A stretch of 64,000 nucleotides of DNA, from assembly GCA_039801505.1 (NCBI GenBank), contig JBDRUV010000002.1, positions 1-64,000 of the forward strand, in the 5' to 3' direction. This DNA is from a candidate division WOR-3 bacterium. Its GTDB lineage: Bacteria; Hydrothermota; Tepidihabitantia; Tepidihabitantales; CAIPLT01. Below the pieces are notes generated by a model, which searched no databases, was not told the origin of the DNA, and worked only from the letters and a program-made list of their open reading frames with translations. Positions 26,324-36,254 of this stretch are shown piece by piece; position 1 is the stretch's first letter, and every line of letters starts with the position of its first letter. Both the position numbers and the translations under genes were made by a program.

Positions 26324-26914
26324 ATGACTAAAGAATTAATGATATCATTTGTTGGGCATATACTGGTTATCGGTTCGTTTGTTGTATTTTCAACGGCATT
26401 TGTTAAAGAAACCATGCGCCCAATATTTCATGAAATTTACTGGATACAAATAGAACCATTAGTTGAGAACAATTCGCAAGAAGCCTCAGGTATTACTACG
26501 GCGCCCGTACTAAAAATTGCAAAACGAACCGAAAAAAAAGAAAAAACTACTGTTAAATCACAACAGAATATAAATAGTCTAGCCAAGATACCTGGTTCAA
26601 TAGGGATTAAGCTTTCAGACAAAATTGGTAAGGAGTCTTATTATATCGAACTTATGTTAAAAAAAATTGCAAATAATTGGGAAAACCCACTACGAAACCT
26701 GGGAGTTTCATTGCAAGCCACAGTATGTTTTGTGATTAAAAAGACTGGCGAAATATCTTGTGTGAAACTTGAAAAGTCCTCAGGCAATTCAATTTTTGAT
26801 TATAGTGTGGAACGGGCGGTTATTAATACCAAAATATTACCGCCGCTTGACGGGGAATTTCCCCACTTAGAATCACTTATTGTTCATTTAGAATTCGAAC
26901 AAAAACAACAATAG
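26324..26914 (+). CDS. tolA: TolA/TonB-family energy transducer
   Basis: A single N-terminal transmembrane helix (~8-27) precedes a basic, repetitive spacer (~60-85, KRTEKKEKTTVKSQQN) and a TonB/TolA-type C-terminal domain (~105-196; YYIELMLKKIANNWENPL, TVCFVIKKTGEISCVKLEKSSG). The position after tolQR argues for TolA rather than TonB. TolB is not encoded nearby. A weak promoter-like TTGATA/TTAATA (26283-26311) lies just upstream. Confidence 0.8.
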   Translation: MTKELMISFVGHILVIGSFVVFSTAFVKETMRPIFHEIYWIQIEPLVENNSQEASGITTAPVLKIAKRTEKKEKTTVKSQQNINSLAKIPGSIGIKLSDKIGKESYYIELMLKKIANNWENPLRNLGVSLQATVCFVIKKTGEISCVKLEKSSGNSIFDYSVERAVINTKILPPLDGEFPHLESLIVHLEFEQKQQ

Positions 26915-26919
26915 AAGTT

Positions 26920-29900
26920 ATGTCGAAAGATTTTGTTCATCTACATGTTCACACAGAATATAGCCTGCTAGACGGTGCAATCCGAATTTCTGAACTTGTA
27001 AAAAAGGCCGAAATCTGTAAAATGCCCGCTGTGGCAATTACTGATCACGGGAATCTGTTTGGAGCAATAACGTTTTACAAAGAGTGTAAAAAAGCAGGGA
27101 TTAAACCAATAATTGGCGCTGAAGTTTATGTAGCTTCTAGTTCCCAAGAGATTCAGCAGGGTGGACGTGAGTCTTTCGAGGGCAACTTTCACTTAACGCT
27201 TTTATGTAAGGATAGCATTGGTTATCATAATTTAATAAAATTGGTTTCTCTCGCTTACTTCGAAGGATTTTATTATAGACCCAGGGTTAACAAAAAATTA
27301 TTAGCACAGTATAATCAAGGTATTATTGCACTGTCGGGTTGTTTAAAAGGCGAGATTAATCATTATATTTTAAAGGACGACATTAGCAAAGCCCAAAAAA
27401 GTTTAGCGACCTATCTTGAGATTTTTGGTAAAGACAATTTTTATTTAGAACTAATGGATCACGGAACAAATGAATCTCAAAAAACTATTAATGAATTATT
27501 AAAACTAGCCTCGAAAAACAACCTTAAAGTAGTAGCAACAAATGATGCACATTATCTAGATGCTACCGATGCTAAACCTCACGATGTTCTATTATGTATT
27601 CAGACAAATAAAAAAATTAACGAAAAAAGGCGACTTAAGTTTTCATCTAATGAGGTTTACTTTAAGACCCCCGAAGAAATGAGAGAAATTTTTAAAGGCA
27701 TACCAGAGGCCCTAACAAATACTTTGGAGATTACCGAACAATGCAATTTAGAATTAGAGGTTGGTACAAAAAAGTTCAATCTTCCTTCATATCGCTTACC
27801 AGATTCAAAGTTCAAAAACGATTTTGAATATTTGCAATATTTAACCTACGAAGGAGTAAAACAAAGATATTCGACAGTAACCAATGAAATTAAAAGCCGG
27901 CTAGAATTAGAGCTAAAAATTATTAACCAAATGGGTTACGCAGGATATTTTCTAATAATAAAAGATATTATTGATTTTGCTAAACAACGTAAAATTCCAG
28001 TAGGTCCTGGACGGGGGTCTGCGGTATCAAGTCTTGTATTATATGTATTGGGTATAACCGATATCGATCCTTTAAGATACGGATTAATATTAGAACGATT
28101 TTTAAATCCCGAACGTGTGACTTTACCGGACATCGATATTGATTTTGCGGATTATGCGCGCGAGGATGTTATAAATTTTATAAAACAAAAATATGGTAAA
28201 GATTCTGTAGCCCAAATTATTACATTTGGAACCATGGCATCACGCGCTGTAATCCGCGATGTTGGCCGGGCACTAGATATTCCTTTGGGCGAAATAGATA
28301 GAATCGCCAAATTAATTCCACAAAAAGCAAGTCTAAGAGAGGCAATTGAAACCGTTAATGAATTATCGGTAGTTATTAACTCAAATCCTAAATATAATGA
28401 ATTAGTTGAAATTGCGTTGAGACTTGAAAATCTTGCACGTCATGCATCAATCCATGCTTCTGGAATTGTTATTGCTCCCAAACCGTTAATTGAACTTGTG
28501 CCTTTATATAAAACCTCAGAAAACGAAATTTGCACGCAATACGACATGGATTCTTTAGCAGATGTGGGGTTGTTAAAAATGGATATATTGGGGCTTAAAA
28601 CATTAACGTTGATAGAAAGTACGATTAAATTGTGTAAGCAATCCAATATAACACTCGAAAAAGACAAAATACCGTTTAGTGATGCAAAAACCTATAAACT
28701 GTTGCAAAACGCAGATACTACTGGAGTTTTCCAATTAGAAAGTTCTGGAATGCGAAAAGTTTTACAGCAAGCCAAACCCGAAAAACTAGAGGACTTGTGT
28801 GCAATTATAGCGTTATTTCGTCCTGGTCCGATGGCCAAAGTGGATGATTATATTAAGAGAAAACGCGGTGGATTACCTATTACTTATATTAATGATGCAA
28901 TAAAACCTGTCCTTGAGGAAACCTATGGGATTATTGTTTATCAAGAACAAGTGATGCAAATAGCCAAAATTATAGCTGGTTTTAGTCCTAATCAGTATGA
29001 CCGTTTACGAGTTGCGATGTCAAAAAAAATTCGTAGCGAAATGGAAGCAATGCGGGAAATTTTTATTGAAGGTGCTGTTAAGAACAATATTTCGAAAAAA
29101 GACGCCGAGAAGATTTTCAGCGAGATCGCACCATTCGCTGGTTACGGTTTCAATAAATCACATTCGGTCGGTTATGCTCATCTTTCGTATCTTACGGCAT
29201 ACCTCAAAGCGAATTTTCCCTTGCAATTTATTACCGCGTTATTAAATGTAGAAATTAATAACACCGACGAGTTAAAAAAGATTATAGACGAATGCAAAAA
29301 TAACGGATCAATAAAAATTTTACCTCCAGACATTAATTCTAGTCGCTATGAATTTGTAATCGAAAACAGCGCGATAAGATATGGCTTGGGAGCCTTAAAA
29401 CACCTTGGTGAAAATATTTGCCGGGCAATTATCGAAGAACGAGATAATCGCGGGAGTTTTAAATCGTTTCGCGATTTTCTGGTTCGGTGCTCCAAAAGCA
29501 TTAACCGAAAAGGAGTAGAAATATTAATAAAAGCTGGTGCTTTTGACTCTTTTGGAAACGATCGAACGGCGCTTTTAAAGGGACTTGACAAAGAGTTGCA
29601 ATGGGTATCGTCTTCAAAAAAACAAAAGAGTCTGTTTGATGGGAATGATAATACCAACAAGCAGGAAAAAACTGAAATTGCAGACGATTGGCTTGAATCA
29701 AAAATGACACACGAAAAAGATGCTTTTGGGTTTTATTTCTCGTGCCATCCACTTGAGAAATATCGCAAAGAATACGATAGCATTTATTTTGTTAAATTAA
29801 ACGAACTTAAAGACATTAATGTCTCTAAACTTTCTCAAAACAATATTGTACATATCGCTGGCGTAATAACAAAGGTAAAAAAAGCACGGGATCGCAACAA

Positions 29901-30342
29901 CCAGGAATATGCGAGAATTACCGTCGAGGATTTTACAGGTGCAGCAGAGATATTAATTTTCAATAATGTATATCAAAGATATCGTACTTACATTGAGCAA
30001 GACAATATAGTTATCATAAAAGCCAGCTTAAAACATTTTAATGAAGCTCAATTACTGATTGAGGCTCAATTGATAATTAATTTTTCGGAGTGGAACTCTT
30101 ACTTTAATATGTTGGTTGTTTTCCAGAATTCTAATGACTCTGAAAGTGAAATTATAAGAAAATTACAAACAATTTTAAATAAATTTCCAGGTTCAGCCTC
30201 AGTTGTTGTTCAATGCAAATCAAAAGCTGGTCAACGGCGTATTGTATCACTTCCCAATTTGAGTGTAAATTTATCATCTGAGCTAATTTCTGAGCTGTCT
30301 AAAACAATAGGCGAAAAATCGTTTAAGATCACCCGTTGTTAA
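26920..30342 (+). CDS. dnaE: DNA polymerase III subunit alpha
   Basis: This is the replicative polymerase catalytic subunit. The 1140-residue protein has an N-terminal PHP domain (HLHVHTEYSLLDGAI, AITDHGNLFG), the palm with GPGRGSAVSSLVLYVLG and catalytic aspartates in TLPDIDIDFADYARED, the finger/tau-binding region with FQLESSGMRKVL and ALFRPGP, a helix-hairpin-helix part, and a C-terminal OB fold (IAGVITKVKKARDRNNQEYA). It is DnaE type, as PolC would have an internal exonuclease. It follows tolA by 5 bases, so it is probably read from the Tol transcript. Confidence 0.97.
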   Translation: MSKDFVHLHVHTEYSLLDGAIRISELVKKAEICKMPAVAITDHGNLFGAITFYKECKKAGIKPIIGAEVYVASSSQEIQQGGRESFEGNFHLTLLCKDSIGYHNLIKLVSLAYFEGFYYRPRVNKKLLAQYNQGIIALSGCLKGEINHYILKDDISKAQKSLATYLEIFGKDNFYLELMDHGTNESQKTINELLKLASKNNLKVVATNDAHYLDATDAKPHDVLLCIQTNKKINEKRRLKFSSNEVYFKTPEEMREIFKGIPEALTNTLEITEQCNLELEVGTKKFNLPSYRLPDSKFKNDFEYLQYLTYEGVKQRYSTVTNEIKSRLELELKIINQMGYAGYFLIIKDIIDFAKQRKIPVGPGRGSAVSSLVLYVLGITDIDPLRYGLILERFLNPERVTLPDIDIDFADYAREDVINFIKQKYGKDSVAQIITFGTMASRAVIRDVGRALDIPLGEIDRIAKLIPQKASLREAIETVNELSVVINSNPKYNELVEIALRLENLARHASIHASGIVIAPKPLIELVPLYKTSENEICTQYDMDSLADVGLLKMDILGLKTLTLIESTIKLCKQSNITLEKDKIPFSDAKTYKLLQNADTTGVFQLESSGMRKVLQQAKPEKLEDLCAIIALFRPGPMAKVDDYIKRKRGGLPITYINDAIKPVLEETYGIIVYQEQVMQIAKIIAGFSPNQYDRLRVAMSKKIRSEMEAMREIFIEGAVKNNISKKDAEKIFSEIAPFAGYGFNKSHSVGYAHLSYLTAYLKANFPLQFITALLNVEINNTDELKKIIDECKNNGSIKILPPDINSSRYEFVIENSAIRYGLGALKHLGENICRAIIEERDNRGSFKSFRDFLVRCSKSINRKGVEILIKAGAFDSFGNDRTALLKGLDKELQWVSSSKKQKSLFDGNDNTNKQEKTEIADDWLESKMTHEKDAFGFYFSCHPLEKYRKEYDSIYFVKLNELKDINVSKLSQNNIVHIAGVITKVKKARDRNNQEYARITVEDFTGAAEILIFNNVYQRYRTYIEQDNIVIIKASLKHFNEAQLLIEAQLIINFSEWNSYFNMLVVFQNSNDSESEIIRKLQTILNKFPGSASVVVQCKSKAGQRRIVSLPNLSVNLSSELISELSKTIGEKSFKITRC

Positions 30343-30472
30343 AAACCCCGGTACATAGCACAAAAGCAGCGCGCCAGTTGAGCCGAGAAAATATTTTATT
30401 TATCATCTAAGTATTATTAAGATATTAATTTATACTTATCATTTATTAATTATTTAATTTGGCTTTTAATAC
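30343..30472. other. Intergenic A/T-rich gap between dnaE and topA
   Basis: No open frame, hairpin followed by a T-run or RNA gene was seen here; only the topA promoter lies at its right end. Confidence 0.5.
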
Positions 30473-30501
30473 TTGATTTTGTAGAAAATATAATATATTA
30501 T
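30473..30501 (+). promoter_or_regulatory. Promoter of topA (leaderless type)
   Basis: TTGATT (30473-30478) and TATTAT (30496-30501) are spaced by 17 bases. Only 8 bases separate the -10 box from the ATG at 30510, and there is no Shine-Dalgarno sequence. Confidence 0.65.
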
Positions 30502-30509
30502 ACAATTCT

Positions 30510-32618
30510 ATGAAGTTAGTAATTGTGGAATCGCCCACGAAAGCGCATACGATTAAGAAGTTACTAGGAAGAGGCTATACTGTTTTATCAACTCGAGGGC
30601 ACATAAAGGATTTACCCAAATCACGTTTAGGGGTGGATATTGACAACGGGTTTATTCCATATTACATAACGATTCGCGGAAAAGGTAAAATTATCGCAGA
30701 AATAAAGAAATTAGCCCAAAAATGCAAGGAAATTTATATTGGGACCGATCCGGACCGAGAAGGTGAAGCGATAGCCTATCACGTAATGAACGTAGTGTCA
30801 AACGGTACACAACCGAAGCGCGTTCTCTTTTATGAGATAACCCGTCAAGGCATAAATAAAGGACTCGAGAATCCGACAACGGTCGACCAAAATAAAGTAA
30901 ATGCGCATATCGCAAGAAGAGTTTTGGACCGATTAGTGGGTTACTTGGTTTCGCCTATTTTGTGGAAAACGATAAAATCTGGACTCTCGGCTGGACGTGT
31001 TCAAACTGTTGCCCTACGATTAATTGTTGAACGGGAACGCGAGATTGAACGGTTTGTCGCAAAAGAATTTTGGCTAGTTTACGGTGACTTCACCACCTCC
31101 AACAATGAAGAATTTCGTGCATTGCTAAAAAAAATAGATAATGATGAAGTTGAAATAACTAACGAAGCCCAAGCGCAACAAGTAAAAAATGAGCTTGAAG
31201 CAATTGGTGATTACCGGGTCTCGAAATTGATTGTATATGACAGAATCTATAAGCCACCGCAACCACTGATTACTGCGACTCTTCAGCAAGAAGCTGCAAA
31301 AATTCTTAAATTTAGTGCCGCTAAGACGATGTATATTGCGCAGCAATTATTTGAAGGCGTCAAAATCAACAACGAAGTTACCGGATTAATTACCTACCCT
31401 CGCACCGATTCTTTGCGAATTGCCGAGGAATTTATACAGATTGCGCGGCAATTTATCGAAGAAAGATTTGGCAGGGAATATCTACCCCCAGAGGCCCCAC
31501 GGTATCGGGACCGTACCCTAGTCCAGGGTGCCCATGAAGCAATTCGACCTACGAATGTTATGCTAGAACCCGCGAACATTAAAACTTATTTAACCTCAGA
31601 TCAGTATAAACTTTACGAACTAATTTATTTCCGGTTTTTAGCATCACAAATGGCTCCAGCCATCTATGAGATTACCGAACTTGAAATAAAAGGTGGTAGA
31701 TACACTTTCGTTACTCAAGGGATAAGAAAAAAATTTGATGGATTTGAGAAAATCTACAAACAGAACATTGTTGAGAAAAATCTTCCGGTGTTAAGTATAG
31801 ATGAACGAACGGTCTTAAAAAATATAACCCTCAATCAGAAATTTACAGAACCTCCAGCTCGCTATTCAGAAGCCAGTTTAATTAAAAAACTTCAAATTAA
31901 TGGTATTGGACGGCCATCAACATATGCCACAATTGTCTCTACAATCTTAGAAAGACGATATGTTGTGAAAAAAGGTGGGCGTCTTTACCCAACAAAATTA
32001 GGTATTTTAGTTAACGACATATTAATTAATAACTTTAGTAATATTTTTGAGGTTAATTTTACTAAAAAAATGGAAGCCGAACTTGACTTGGTTGAGACCA
32101 ACCAACAAAGCTGGCAACAAGTTGTTCAAGAGTTTTATTCATACTTTAAAGAAGACCTTGAAAAAATCCAACAGGATATTGATAAAATTCGAAAGGAATG
32201 CACCGAAATAACCAACGAAGCATGCCCTAATTGCTCTAGCCCGCTAGTTAAAAAATGGGGACGATACGGAGAATTTTTAGCATGTTCTCGATATCCTGAC
32301 TGTAAATACATTAAGAAAGAACCGTTAAAACTTCTTTCCCAAAAATGTCCAAGGTGTGGTAATTTTTTAGTAGAACGTGAAAGTAAACGTGGCAAATTTA
32401 TTGGGTGTTCGTCTTACCCGGCATGCGAATATGTTCAATTTTCAGAAGACGAAAAAGTACTAGATGAGAAATGTCCCAATTGTCAGAATCTATTAGTGGA
32501 ACGGGCAGGAAAGTTTATAAGATGTTCCGGATATCCTAAATGTCGATATAGACGATCGGTTGATAATAAATGCGACGCCGAGAGTTTAAGCAATAAGGAC
32601 CGCGATAATTCCGACTAA
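30510..32618 (+). CDS. topA: DNA topoisomerase I with three C-terminal zinc ribbons
   Basis: TopA relaxes negative supercoils. The TOPRIM domain is at ~1-115 (LVIVESPTKAHTIKKLLG, GTDPDREGEAIAYHV), the catalytic Tyr is at ~295 in GLITYPRTDSLRIA, and IGRPSTYATIVSTILERRYV is the typical late core motif. Three four-cysteine ribbons follow (~573-700: CPNCSSPLVKKWGRYGEFLA, CPRCGNFLVERE, CPNCQNLLVERAG). The length of 702 is normal. The last 33 bases overlap the convergent DUF1614 gene. Start is predicted leaderless. Confidence 0.97.
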   Translation: MKLVIVESPTKAHTIKKLLGRGYTVLSTRGHIKDLPKSRLGVDIDNGFIPYYITIRGKGKIIAEIKKLAQKCKEIYIGTDPDREGEAIAYHVMNVVSNGTQPKRVLFYEITRQGINKGLENPTTVDQNKVNAHIARRVLDRLVGYLVSPILWKTIKSGLSAGRVQTVALRLIVEREREIERFVAKEFWLVYGDFTTSNNEEFRALLKKIDNDEVEITNEAQAQQVKNELEAIGDYRVSKLIVYDRIYKPPQPLITATLQQEAAKILKFSAAKTMYIAQQLFEGVKINNEVTGLITYPRTDSLRIAEEFIQIARQFIEERFGREYLPPEAPRYRDRTLVQGAHEAIRPTNVMLEPANIKTYLTSDQYKLYELIYFRFLASQMAPAIYEITELEIKGGRYTFVTQGIRKKFDGFEKIYKQNIVEKNLPVLSIDERTVLKNITLNQKFTEPPARYSEASLIKKLQINGIGRPSTYATIVSTILERRYVVKKGGRLYPTKLGILVNDILINNFSNIFEVNFTKKMEAELDLVETNQQSWQQVVQEFYSYFKEDLEKIQQDIDKIRKECTEITNEACPNCSSPLVKKWGRYGEFLACSRYPDCKYIKKEPLKLLSQKCPRCGNFLVERESKRGKFIGCSSYPACEYVQFSEDEKVLDEKCPNCQNLLVERAGKFIRCSGYPKCRYRRSVDNKCDAESLSNKDRDNSD

Positions 32619-33251
32619 AAAAATCCCATCAAAAACTCCAGCACCCCCGATACTCATAACTCCGTAGCCGAATTTTTTAATTATCCCAAGGTTTAGAAGG
32701 TCGGCACCTATTAAAACGCCCAGTACCCCAGAAATATAAGCCACCGCCGGTGCATTAGCCCGACCTGCTAAAAGAACTGCTAAAATTGCAGCAACAATGG
32801 GCGGGATAAATGCTGGAATTGCGATTCCGATGCCCGGCGTTGGGCGGGCCAAGATTTTACATAAAATTATCATTATTAGAGTACAGATTATTACCGGCCT
32901 TATCGGGGTCCGAAAGAACAGAAATAACGCCAGCAGTAAAGGTAAAATACACCCTCCAACGTTTACCGCTAACACTTGTTGATTAAGAAATTCGGGACGA
33001 ATATTAAACAAGAAACGATGTAAACTCGGAATTTCGAACGAGAAAAGTTCGTCAACATGTTTTTTGTATATAGGAATATTAATAACGCTACTGGCTAGTG
33101 AGACCAAATAAAATAGCATTCCAATTTGTGGCGGAATTCCTAACTTAGAAAATGCAAAACCAATTACATTTGTTGAAAAAAGCACAAAAATTACAGGCAA
33201 TAGTAAAATAAAAACAAGAAAGATAACTAGTGAAAACGGAAGAAAAAACAT
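32586..33251 (-). CDS. DUF1614 membrane protein
   Basis: The 221-residue protein is highly hydrophobic, with six or more predicted helices. It matches DUF1614 by NVGGCILPLLLALFLF, RPTPGIGIAIPAFIPP, and the end with GVLIGADLLNLG and SIGGAGVFDGIFLVGI. Its function is unknown. The 3' end overlaps topA by 33 bases in convergent orientation, so each C-terminal coding sequence constrains the other. The start lacks a ribosome-binding site and lies 9 bases from a -10 box. Confidence 0.85.
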   Translation of the reverse strand: MFFLPFSLVIFLVFILLLPVIFVLFSTNVIGFAFSKLGIPPQIGMLFYLVSLASSVINIPIYKKHVDELFSFEIPSLHRFLFNIRPEFLNQQVLAVNVGGCILPLLLALFLFFRTPIRPVIICTLIMIILCKILARPTPGIGIAIPAFIPPIVAAILAVLLAGRANAPAVAYISGVLGVLIGADLLNLGIIKKFGYGVMSIGGAGVFDGIFLVGIIAVLIA

Positions 33252-33260
33252 AACGCTTTT

Positions 33261-33289
33261 AGTATAAAGATAACACTTGAGTTTGTCAA
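33261..33289 (-). promoter_or_regulatory. Promoter of the DUF1614 gene (leaderless type)
   Basis: On the minus strand TTGACA (33289-33284) and TATACT (33266-33261) are separated by 17 bases. The -10 box ends 9 bases before the ATG at 33251. Confidence 0.8.
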
Positions 33290-33293
33290 CCGA

Positions 33294-35981
33294 TTAGCTT
33301 TTTTGTTTTTCCGATAGCGCAGCTTGTGCCGCTGCGATTCGAGCAGTCGGAATCCGGTGGGGCGAACAACTTACATAGTCAATTCCAATTTGATGAAAGA
33401 AAACAATTGACTCGGCATCGCCTCCATGTTCGCCACAGACTCCGATTTTTATTTTGGGATTAGCCCGGCGTGCCAATTTAATTACAGTTTTAATTAAACT
33501 CCCCACTCCTTCGCGATCAACTGTTTGAAATGGGTTGTGTTCAAGAATTTTTAGTTCTAAATACTGGGGCAAAAAATTTCCAATATCATCCCGGGAATAT
33601 CCAAAAACGGTTTGGGTTAAATCATTGGTACCTAGTGAAAAGAAATCGGCATGTTTGGCTAATTTATCAGCAATTACTGCAGCACGGGGTACTTCAATCA
33701 TTGTGCCGACTAGATAATTAACTTTAATTTGATATTTTGCCATAACCAGATTAGCAACGCGATCGATTATTTGTTTTTGGTGGATAAATTCCTTCTCAGA
33801 ACCTACTAAAGGAACCATAACTTCCGGTAAGACTTTTATGCCTTGTTTGATAGCTTCACAGGCAGCCTCAAATATTGCTCGAGCCTGCATTTCGGTGATT
33901 TCGGGATATATAATTCCAAGCCGACAGCCCCGAAAACCAAGCATCGGGTTATCCTCTTGGAGCTGACTAATGGTTTGCTTTACCTTGTCGATAGGTAGCT
34001 TCATCGACTGAGCCAATTTTTTTATCTGCGCCTCATCTTTGGGGAGAAACTCGTGAAGTGGGGGGTCGAGAGTTCTTATGGCCACGGGGAGGCCATCCAT
34101 AGCCTTAAATATCTCAAAAAAGTCTTGTTTTTGGAGTGGTAATATTTTTTCTAAAGCTTTTTTACGTTGTTCTGGGGTCGGAGCAAGAATCATTTCCCGC
34201 ATTGCTTGGATTCGTTTTGGGCCAAAAAACATATGCTCCGTACGACAGAGTCCAATTCCTTCAGCGCCAAATTTTCGGGCCAGCGAAGCATCTTTTGGGG
34301 TATCAGCGTTGGTTCGCACGTTCAGTTTTCGAATACTATCAGCCCACCTAAGAATTGCCAAGAACTCCTTTGAAAATTCAGATTCTTTGGTAGGCAAGGC
34401 CCCCAAATAAACATTACCAGTCGAGCCGTCGATGGTGATAACCATGCCCTCTTTTATGGGCTGGGAACCCAAAAGGGCCTTCTTAGCTTGTTCGTCAATA
34501 TATAAATTCGCACAACCGACAACGCAAGGTTTGCCTAGTCCTCGAGCCACTACAGCTGCATGTGATGTCATGCCACCTGTGGCCGTGAGAAATCCTACCG
34601 CGTGTGCCATGCCTCCGACATCTTCGGCTGAAGTTTTCGTCCGGACCAAAATTATTTTTTTGCCACGCTTGGCAAGCTTGATCGCCTTGCTGCTATTAAA
34701 AACGACTTCCCCCGATACGGCACCCGGGGAGGCAGGAAGTCCTTTGGCAACTGGTAAAACTTTAACCGATTCTTCAAGCTTGGGATGAAGCAATGCTTCT
34801 ACTTCTTTAGCCGAAATTCGTAAGATAGCCTCTTCTTTTGAGATTAGTCCTTCCTTATGCATGTCGTAGGCAATCTTTACTGCAGCTTGAGGGGTTCTTT
34901 TAGCACGCCGGGATTGTAAGATCCATAAACGGTTATCTTCAATCGTAAATTCTACATCCTGAACATCTCGGTAATGTCTTTCTAATTTTTTTAAAATCTT
35001 TAGGAGCTGGGCGTAATTTTTCGGGTGTGTAGCCTTAAGCCACTCAATTGGCTGCGGCGTTCTAATGCCTGCCACAATATCTTCGCCTTGCGCATTAATT
35101 AAAAATTCTCCGTAGGGTTCATTTGAGCCGTCGGCTGGATTACGGGAAAACACTACGCCAGTTGCTGAAGTTTCGCCCATATTTCCAAAAACCATGGCCT
35201 GAACATTTACCGCGGTGCCGAGATTTTCTGGTATATTATAAATTCTCCGATATTCAACTGCCCGTTCGTTATTCCAAGATTTAAACACCGCACTAATTGT
35301 TTGCCAAAGCTGCTCGTAAGGGTCCTGGGGAAATGGTTTTTTTATGATTTGTAAAACTTTCTCTTTGTAGCGTTTAATGATTCTTTGTAAAGAATTTTCG
35401 GTAAATTCTTGACAACTAATCTGGTTTTGATATTTTATCGCCTTTGGAACTTTAATTTTTTCTAAAGTTTTCTTTTCTTCCTCTAAAATTTTTTCAAATT
35501 CCTCACGGGGGATTTGTAATACAACCTCCCCGAACATTTCAATAAATCTGCGATAACTGTCATAGGCAAAATAACGATTATTAGTAAGTCGGGCTAGGCC
35601 TTCAACTGTTTCGTCATTGAGACCTAAATTTAATACGGAATCAAGCATTCCAGGCATCGATACCTTTGCGCCGGAGCGAACCGATAAGAGAAGCGGGCGG
35701 TCAGGATTACCAAATTTTCTTCCAGTAACTTCTTCAATGAATTTCATACCTTCTTTAACTTCTTGTAAGAGTCTTTTAGGATATTTTCCCGTTTTTAGAA
35801 AGCGAATACAAAGCTCGGCACTTATTGTAAAACCCGGTGGCACCGGAATACCAATATTAGTCATCTCAGCTAGACCGGCACCTTTGCCTCCCAAAATTGC
35901 TGACATTCGCGCCGAACCATCGGCGCGGGCCAGTCGGCCTTTGCCGTAGTAGTAATTACCAAACCGATAAACGTAGCGCAT
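33294..35981 (-). CDS. ppdK: Pyruvate, phosphate dikinase
   Basis: PPDK interconverts pyruvate, ATP and Pi with PEP, AMP and PPi, either for gluconeogenesis or PPi-based glycolysis. The 895-residue length is standard. It begins with YRFGNYYYGKG and the ATP-grasp part (GGKGAGLAEMTNIGIPVPPG). The phosphohistidine domain has GGMTSHAAVVARGLGKPCVVG (shown as 20 in part) with the swinging His. The C-terminal PEP/pyruvate barrel ends in GVCGEHGGDAESI and SCSPHRIPTARI. It follows the DUF2007 gene by 1 base and is presumably read from that promoter. Confidence 0.97.
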   Translation of the reverse strand: MRYVYRFGNYYYGKGRLARADGSARMSAILGGKGAGLAEMTNIGIPVPPGFTISAELCIRFLKTGKYPKRLLQEVKEGMKFIEEVTGRKFGNPDRPLLLSVRSGAKVSMPGMLDSVLNLGLNDETVEGLARLTNNRYFAYDSYRRFIEMFGEVVLQIPREEFEKILEEEKKTLEKIKVPKAIKYQNQISCQEFTENSLQRIIKRYKEKVLQIIKKPFPQDPYEQLWQTISAVFKSWNNERAVEYRRIYNIPENLGTAVNVQAMVFGNMGETSATGVVFSRNPADGSNEPYGEFLINAQGEDIVAGIRTPQPIEWLKATHPKNYAQLLKILKKLERHYRDVQDVEFTIEDNRLWILQSRRAKRTPQAAVKIAYDMHKEGLISKEEAILRISAKEVEALLHPKLEESVKVLPVAKGLPASPGAVSGEVVFNSSKAIKLAKRGKKIILVRTKTSAEDVGGMAHAVGFLTATGGMTSHAAVVARGLGKPCVVGCANLYIDEQAKKALLGSQPIKEGMVITIDGSTGNVYLGALPTKESEFSKEFLAILRWADSIRKLNVRTNADTPKDASLARKFGAEGIGLCRTEHMFFGPKRIQAMREMILAPTPEQRKKALEKILPLQKQDFFEIFKAMDGLPVAIRTLDPPLHEFLPKDEAQIKKLAQSMKLPIDKVKQTISQLQEDNPMLGFRGCRLGIIYPEITEMQARAIFEAACEAIKQGIKVLPEVMVPLVGSEKEFIHQKQIIDRVANLVMAKYQIKVNYLVGTMIEVPRAAVIADKLAKHADFFSLGTNDLTQTVFGYSRDDIGNFLPQYLELKILEHNPFQTVDREGVGSLIKTVIKLARRANPKIKIGVCGEHGGDAESIVFFHQIGIDYVSCSPHRIPTARIAAAQAALSEKQKS

Positions 35982-35982
35982 A

Positions 35983-36219
35983 TTACTTATTAGACTTTTC
36001 GGCTTCTAAAAAGTTTTCGATTAAATCCTTGGCTTTCGGGTAATCCTCTTCGGAAACTAAAATTTCACCCCAGGCTGGCCGCATCATCTTGGCCAATCCG
36101 TTATACCAAGGTATTTGATAGGATTTAACTAGAACTTTAATTCCAGATTCTTCCAGCAAGGCCTTAAGCGATAAGGCTAATAGCTCGTTTTCCGGCTTAT
36201 AAACAACTTTTAATGACAT
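35983..36219 (-). CDS. DUF2007 small protein
   Basis: The 78-residue protein fits DUF2007 (putative signal-transducing domain): VVYKPENELLALSLKALLEESGIKV, a PII-like beta-alpha-beta, and a late EILVSEEDYPKAKDLIE. Only general function is proposed for this family. As it is the leader gene of a ppdK transcript, a regulatory role is conceivable, but this is inference. Its -10 box ends 6 bases from the ATG and there is no ribosome-binding site. Confidence 0.8.
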   Translation of the reverse strand: MSLKVVYKPENELLALSLKALLEESGIKVLVKSYQIPWYNGLAKMMRPAWGEILVSEEDYPKAKDLIENFLEAEKSNK

Positions 36220-36225
36220 TTGAAT

Positions 36226-36254
36226 ATTATAAATCAGATCTCAATTAAAGTCAA
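36226..36254 (-). promoter_or_regulatory. Promoter of DUF2007-ppdK (leaderless type)
   Basis: On the minus strand TTGACT (36254-36249) and a perfect TATAAT (36231-36226) are spaced by 17 bases. Only 6 bases remain before the ATG at 36219. Confidence 0.85.
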
